Shown one piece after another: positions 21,713 to 25,375 of a DNA stretch of 25,375 bases; within the stretch, counting starts at the first letter, position 1; the number at the start of each line of letters is the position of its first letter. A program made the translations under genes and the position numbers. The notes under the pieces are model-generated. The model was not told the DNA's origin. It searched no databases and saw nothing but the letters and a program-made list of their open reading frames with translations. Source of the DNA: Firmicutes bacterium UBA7510 (GTDB taxonomy: Bacteria; Bacillota; Clostridia; Tissierellales; Sedimentibacteraceae); contig DLNM01000003.1 of NCBI GenBank assembly GCA_002479485.1, positions 1 through 25,375 on the forward strand. Direction: 5' to 3'.

Positions 21713-23035
21713 TTATTTATCTACAATTGTTCCTTCAAGGAAAAAGGTCTTAGCACTGTCTATTCTTACATTTACTATTTTACCAAGTAAGCTCTTATCA
21801 CCTTTAAAGTGAACTAATCTAAAGTGCTCTGTTCTTCCAGTTAAAAACTCATCAGAGCTTTTGCTTATTTCATCAACTAATATTCTATATGTTTTTCCAA
21901 TACATTTTTCATTTTTATCTAATACTATTGGATACAATTGATCTAATAAATAATTAAATCTTTTATGCTTTTCATCTTCTGGCACTTGATTTTCCATAGT
22001 AGCAGCCTTTGTTCCCTCACGTGGTGAATAAAGGAATGTAAAAGCTGATTCATATTCCACTTTTTTAACTAAGTCAACTGTTTCCATGAAATCCTCTTCA
22101 GTTTCTTCAGGAAAACCTACAATAATATCAGTTGTTATTGCTACATCAGGTATTTCACGACGAATTTTCTCAGCTAATTCAAGATAATGTTCTTTTGTAT
22201 ATTTTCTGTTCATTTCCTTTAACACTTTGGTACTTCCTGACTGAACTGGCAAATGAACATGATTACATACTTTGTCATACTCCTTAATCACTTTAATCAA
22301 ATCATCTGATAAATCCTTTGGATGAGATGTCATAAATCTAATAAATTCTATTCCATCAATTTCACTAACAGCCCTTAATAAATCAGCAAAAGTATATTCT
22401 CTAGATAGATTTTTACCATAAGAGTTTACATTTTGACCAAGTAAAGTTACTTCCTTACAGCCATTTTTAGCTAAATCTCTGATTTCGTTTAAAATATCCT
22501 CTGGCTCTCTGCTTTTTTCTCTACCTCTTGTATAAGGAACTACACAGTAGGTACAGAAATTGTTACAACCATAAGTTATATTTACAAGTGCCTTATGAGA
22601 GTATTTTCTAGCCTTGGGCATATCCTCATGTATTTCTTCTGTATTTTCTATTATGCTAACTGCTTTGAGCTTTTCAATTTGAGCTTTTCTAATTAAATCA
22701 GGAAGTTCATGAATATTGTTAGTGCCAAAAACAATATCAACAAAAGGACATCTTTTTAGAGTCTGTTTTCTAACCTCTTCTTTTTGCATCATACATCCAC
22801 AAACTGCAATAAGCATATTAGGATTTTTTCTTTTAAGTCCTTTTAATGCTCCAAGTTTACCAAATACTTTTTGTGCTGCATTTTCTCTAATTAAACATGT
22901 ATTTAAAATTACTAAATCTGCTTTATTATTATCTATTTCTTCATATCCTATTGAATTTAACATACCACCTATTTTTTCAGAATCATGCTCGTTCATCTGG
23001 CATCCGTATGTTAAAATGTGAAAAGTTTTACTCAT
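21713..23035 (-). CDS. miaB: tRNA-2-methylthio-N6-dimethylallyladenosine synthase MiaB
   Basis: The 440-aa protein has the N-terminal methylthiotransferase domain with three Fe-S cysteines (C12, C47, C81), a radical SAM domain with CNNFCTYC (C157, C161, C164) and a C-terminal TRAM domain (about residues 375-440). It inserts the methylthio group at C2 of i6A37 made by MiaA. The protein is at the short end of the family range. ATG 23035 follows GGAGG. It is the first gene of the minus-strand operon miaB-mutS-mutL-miaA-hfq. Confidence 0.97.
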   Translation of the reverse strand: MSKTFHILTYGCQMNEHDSEKIGGMLNSIGYEEIDNNKADLVILNTCLIRENAAQKVFGKLGALKGLKRKNPNMLIAVCGCMMQKEEVRKQTLKRCPFVDIVFGTNNIHELPDLIRKAQIEKLKAVSIIENTEEIHEDMPKARKYSHKALVNITYGCNNFCTYCVVPYTRGREKSREPEDILNEIRDLAKNGCKEVTLLGQNVNSYGKNLSREYTFADLLRAVSEIDGIEFIRFMTSHPKDLSDDLIKVIKEYDKVCNHVHLPVQSGSTKVLKEMNRKYTKEHYLELAEKIRREIPDVAITTDIIVGFPEETEEDFMETVDLVKKVEYESAFTFLYSPREGTKAATMENQVPEDEKHKRFNYLLDQLYPIVLDKNEKCIGKTYRILVDEISKSSDEFLTGRTEHFRLVHFKGDKSLLGKIVNVRIDSAKTFFLEGTIVDK

Positions 23036-23080
23036 TTATTTCCTCCATTACAATAATCGACATAAAATCTCAATCATAAT

Positions 23081-23109
23081 ATTATATCATTATTAGTATG
23101 TGTTTTCAA
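23081..23109 (-). promoter_or_regulatory. Promoter of the miaB-mutS-mutL-miaA-hfq operon
   Basis: On the minus strand TTGAAA (23104-23109), 17 bp, TATAAT (23081-23086), about 45 bases before miaB. No LexA box is present. Confidence 0.82.
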
Positions 23110-23110
23110 C

Positions 23111-23143
23111 AAAAAAACTATCTGTAAATTCTATAGATAGTTT
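23111..23143 (-). terminator. Terminator upstream of the miaB promoter
   Basis: AAACTATCT (23115-23123) pairs with AGATAGTTT (23135-23143); on the minus strand a run of seven T follows. It would insulate the housekeeping operon from the module to its right, although the nearest gene ends almost 400 bases away. Confidence 0.75.
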
Positions 23144-23523
23144 AAAAATATTTCAAAATTATTAATGTGATGCTAATTTCCCTATTGACGTTCCTTTAGG
23201 CTATTTTGCGTAAACATGTTGTTAGAAGATACAACCATATTTTTATTAATAATATTAGAATAATTTTATTAATTATAATCTTCTATCAAGTATTTAAATC
23301 ATTATAAAATAATCTTCTGAAAATACACATATAGTTTCAAAATACAAGTATTTAATTTTATCAAGTTGAATTTCTTTATCTAAATTTTTGAGTTCTAAGT
23401 TATTAAATCTTCATATTTAAATATTATTGGTCTCCACAAACCAAGTCCTAAGTATATAATTTTTTATATTACTCTCCTTAACCCATACACACGCTTTCGT
23501 TTATGCTTATAGTGGACGTTGCA
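23144..23523. other. Gene-free stretch between insulating terminator and beta-lactamase-like gene
   Basis: No gene or gene remnant is recognised in these 380 A+T-rich bases. The one structured item is the repeat at 23186-23234. The part nearest the gene stop (about 23480-23520) is slightly richer in G+C. Confidence 0.6.
23186..23234 (+). repeat. Repeat copy C, downstream of beta-lactamase-like gene
   Basis: Aligns with 24609-24660: ACGTTCC, a variable middle, TTGCGTAAACATGTTGTTA and then GAAGATACAA. In the second half most positions agree with copy B, the differences being mainly transitions. The shared block is about 50 bp. Confidence 0.6.
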
Positions 23524-24582
23524 TCACCAACCATATATTTCTTTAAAAGCATTGGTGACTTCATCACGGATTCTCATCCCAATATCTGAATTTTGCATTA
23601 CTACAATCCCCGAACCCTCATCAGGGCAAAAAACCATATTTGAATAATAACCTAAATTTGAACCGCCATGTCCAAATATTAATCCTTTTTTACTTTGATT
23701 TACGGCAAAACCTACCCCATACGGTGAGTTTTCATATGCTTTTGTTGTCATTAACTCGGCTGTCTTTTTTTCAAGGAATGTGCTTTCACTTTTTAATGCT
23801 TTCATTATTTCAATGCCAAATCGCGCAAGGTCTGACGGCGTAGTCCATAGTCCTGCCGCCGATAATTCCGGCATTATATTATATCCCCCCGGTAATTGTA
23901 AGTTGTGAAGATTATAGCCAAAAGCGATTTTATTAAATTTATTTTTAGGTAGAGGTTGTGAATAAGTGCTGTGAGTCATAAATAATGGGGAAAAAACTAA
24001 GTCGTTCATTAAATCACAAAAATTAAGTTTGCAAACATCTGTGATGATTTTTTGAGCAAGAACATATCCTCCACCTGAATATTGAAATCCAGTTTCAGGA
24101 TCTTTAATTAACTTTAGTTTTAAATGATTTGAGGGAAATACTCCGGTTAATATTTGTTCAACCGTGGGTATCTTTTGTCCCTGTTGATAGCCAGCAAAGC
24201 CATGAAGATTTAAACCAGCGTGATGGCTTAATATCTGCCTTAACGTGATTTTATGTTTTTGATTATCGTATGTAGGAACATCATAACCAGCAAGATACTC
24301 AGAAATGTCTGTATCTATATCAAGTGTCCCCCGCTCGACCAAACGCATGATAGCAACAGCAAATACAGGTTTACTAATAGAGCCTGCTTGAAAAAGCGTG
24401 TCCGAAGTAACCTTTTCTTTTGTCGTTCTCCGCTTTACTCCATAAGCATATGCTTCACAAATCTCAAAGTTTTCTATTATTGCTATACTGACAGCAGATG
24501 TATGACATTCTTTCATACGCTCCACAAGTGTAATACCGTCATAATGCTTTTTATTCTCAATAATTTCTGAAATTTTACTCAT
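23524..24582 (-). CDS. Serine beta-lactamase-fold (class C/PBP4*-like) hydrolase
   Basis: The 352-aa protein belongs to the beta-lactamase family PF00144: catalytic SxxK in GSISKPV (about residues 71-77), the second motif as YSGGGY (in place of the usual Y-S-N), and HGG near the end (FGHGGSNLG). No signal peptide is seen, so it is probably cytoplasmic; such proteins are esterases or peptidases more often than antibiotic-degrading enzymes. I use ATG 24582 with GGGAGG 6 bases before; the longer reading merely translates the repeat at 24609-24660. Flanking repeats and separation from the core operon suggest it was acquired. Confidence 0.88.
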   Translation of the reverse strand: MSKISEIIENKKHYDGITLVERMKECHTSAVSIAIIENFEICEAYAYGVKRRTTKEKVTSDTLFQAGSISKPVFAVAIMRLVERGTLDIDTDISEYLAGYDVPTYDNQKHKITLRQILSHHAGLNLHGFAGYQQGQKIPTVEQILTGVFPSNHLKLKLIKDPETGFQYSGGGYVLAQKIITDVCKLNFCDLMNDLVFSPLFMTHSTYSQPLPKNKFNKIAFGYNLHNLQLPGGYNIMPELSAAGLWTTPSDLARFGIEIMKALKSESTFLEKKTAELMTTKAYENSPYGVGFAVNQSKKGLIFGHGGSNLGYYSNMVFCPDEGSGIVVMQNSDIGMRIRDEVTNAFKEIYGW

Positions 24583-24608
24583 GATATACCTCCCAAAATG
24601 CTGATTTT

Positions 24609-24660
24609 CCATATCTACGTTCCCCGAAGAACCTTGCGTGAACACATTGTTATATGATGT
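24609..24660 (+). repeat. Repeat copy B, between the two right-end genes
   Basis: Contains ACGTTCC (24617-24623), GTTC-N6-GAAC, GCGTGAACACATTGTTATATGAT (in pieces across 24636-24658) and outer CATAT/ATATG arms. It is similar to copy C on the same strand and, in its GTGAACAC...GTTATATGA part, to copy A on the other strand. It forms an imperfect nested hairpin. Confidence 0.6.
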
Positions 24661-24699
24661 AATTAGATTGCCTATCTGTATAATATATTTTTTATTTGA

Positions 24700-25236
24700 T
24701 TATAAATCTAATTTTGGATTTAGAAAATCAATCAATCTATCATATTGATATTCACCGACTCTGTAAAATCCAAACCTATCTAATCCATATATTTTTTGAA
24801 TCTTCCACTCATCATTTAGTTTTTTTACATATACTATCTCACCAACGTAACCACCTAATGTATCCTTATACTTCAAATTAATTGTTACTTTTACACCATA
24901 TACGTTCTTATTATCTTGCTTATATTTGTCAACTTTTGTTGCTTCATATTCAAAATCAAATTTTTCAATTATATTTTCACTTATCTCTTGTAACACAATA
25001 ACACGAGTTTCTAAATCAATATTATTGTTTTTTAAATCACAAAATTGCAGTGCTTCATAAAAATCTTTCCTTATAATAGAATAATAATATTGATTAACAA
25101 CATTTATTATTTCATAATTATCCTGTTCAGTTAACTCCTGTTCATTGTTTAAAAAATCAAACAAATTAACCGAAAGTATACCAAAAAAAACTAAAGCAAT
25201 AACAATTAATATTCCTAATTTAATTTTACTTTTCAT
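24700..25236 (-). CDS. Membrane-anchored protein of unknown function
   Basis: The 178-aa protein has a short basic start (MKSKIKLG), one transmembrane helix (ILIVIALVFFGILSVNLF, about residues 9-26) and an extracytoplasmic domain with a helix-rich first part (VVNQYYYSIIRKDFYEALQFCD) and a beta-sheet end (YGVKVTINLKYKD, GEIVYVKKLNDEWKIQKI). This order resembles NTF2-like domains of small anchored lipoprotein-type proteins, but I do not recognise a family. ATG 25236 has AGGAGT upstream; the longer reading from a GTG translates repeat copy A. It faces the same way as the beta-lactamase-like gene, 118 bases before it. Confidence 0.75.
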   Translation of the reverse strand: MKSKIKLGILIVIALVFFGILSVNLFDFLNNEQELTEQDNYEIINVVNQYYYSIIRKDFYEALQFCDLKNNNIDLETRVIVLQEISENIIEKFDFEYEATKVDKYKQDNKNVYGVKVTINLKYKDTLGGYVGEIVYVKKLNDEWKIQKIYGLDRFGFYRVGEYQYDRLIDFLNPKLDL

Positions 25237-25270
25237 AAAAAACAACACTCCTATTAATTCATCTAAAGCT

Positions 25271-25306
25271 ATGTCATATAACGTCTCCGTGTTCACGACG
25301 TAGCTG
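25271..25306 (-). repeat. Repeat copy A, upstream of the anchored-protein gene
   Basis: On the minus strand it reads GCTACGTCGTGAACACGG then AGACGTTATATGACAT. It shares TACGT, CGTGAACAC and GTTATATGA with copy B, but in inverted orientation relative to B and C. Confidence 0.55.
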
Positions 25307-25375
25307 AACCGGACTAAAATAGCTAGAACATCTTGGCGGTGGTCGCACCCGGTGAGAAGTGATGTGGTCTGACTT
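25307..25375. other. G+C-rich right edge of unknown nature
   Basis: By my count 25271-25375 is about 50% G+C, against the A+T-rich rest of the window. No reading frame is evident and it continues past the edge. It may be the end of a foreign element or part of the repeat family. Confidence 0.45.

Noticed and set aside
24583..24645. 21-residue N-terminal extension of the beta-lactamase-like protein
   Set aside because: It is a translation of repeat copy B; ATG 24582 has a strong GGGAGG site.
25237..25296. 20-residue extension of the anchored protein from GTG
   Set aside because: It translates repeat copy A; the ATG at 25236 begins a normal basic-hydrophobic signal anchor behind AGGAGT.
1..25375. 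CRISPR arrays, tRNA and rRNA genes
   Set aside because: No regularly spaced direct repeats with unique spacers and no tRNA- or rRNA-like segments were seen on either strand.

Overview
The window is A+T-rich, low-GC DNA of a monoderm Firmicute, most likely a member of the Clostridia. The evidence is the block miaB-mutS-mutL-miaA-hfq-(methionine gamma-lyase-like gene), a lexA gene divergent from a small LysM protein with GAAC-N4-GTTC SOS boxes, strong GGAGG ribosome sites and a PadR/DUF2812 pair. I cannot name a genus from this sequence.

Region 1 (about 106-7366) looks like a complete integrated filamentous phage (inovirus) of about 7.2 kb. On the + strand it carries a small possible ssDNA-binding protein, a pVIII-like major coat precursor followed by a terminator, a Zot/pI-type assembly ATPase, two tiny membrane proteins (one of 51 aa at 1868-2023, easily missed), a 626-aa pIII-like adsorption protein and a pVI-like membrane protein. 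A G+C-rich terminator closes this block. Four small unknown genes run the other way. A divergent regulatory switch with four 18-bp operators comes next, then a Cro/CI-type regulator, a structured non-coding region that is a candidate phage intergenic origin, and a Rep_trans-type rolling-circle initiator. A second Cro/CI-type regulator at the left end faces the coat operon. Its presumed operator (ATATCTC-N4-GAGATAT) also occurs twice over the rep promoter about 5.8 kb away, which would link virion production to replication. There is no secretin gene, as expected for a host without an outer membrane. No integrase lies inside. The ends share a 13-bp repeat within dif-like inverted repeats, and a Xer-type recombinase gene begins about 290 bp beyond the right end.

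Region 2 (7640-13451) is mostly chromosomal: xer-type recombinase, Rid-family protein, SOS module (LysM protein/lexA), CorA-like transporter, a broken GNAT acetyltransferase and a padR-DUF2812-lipoprotein operon. Region 3 (13472-23109) is a minus-strand housekeeping operon for mismatch repair, tRNA modification (MiaB, MiaA) and Hfq, read from a clear promoter at 23081-23109, with a PfkB kinase downstream.

Region 4 (23111-25375) differs. A serine beta-lactamase-fold gene and an anchored unknown protein are separated and flanked by three related repeats, and the right edge rises to about 50% G+C. It resembles a small array of transferred single-gene modules.
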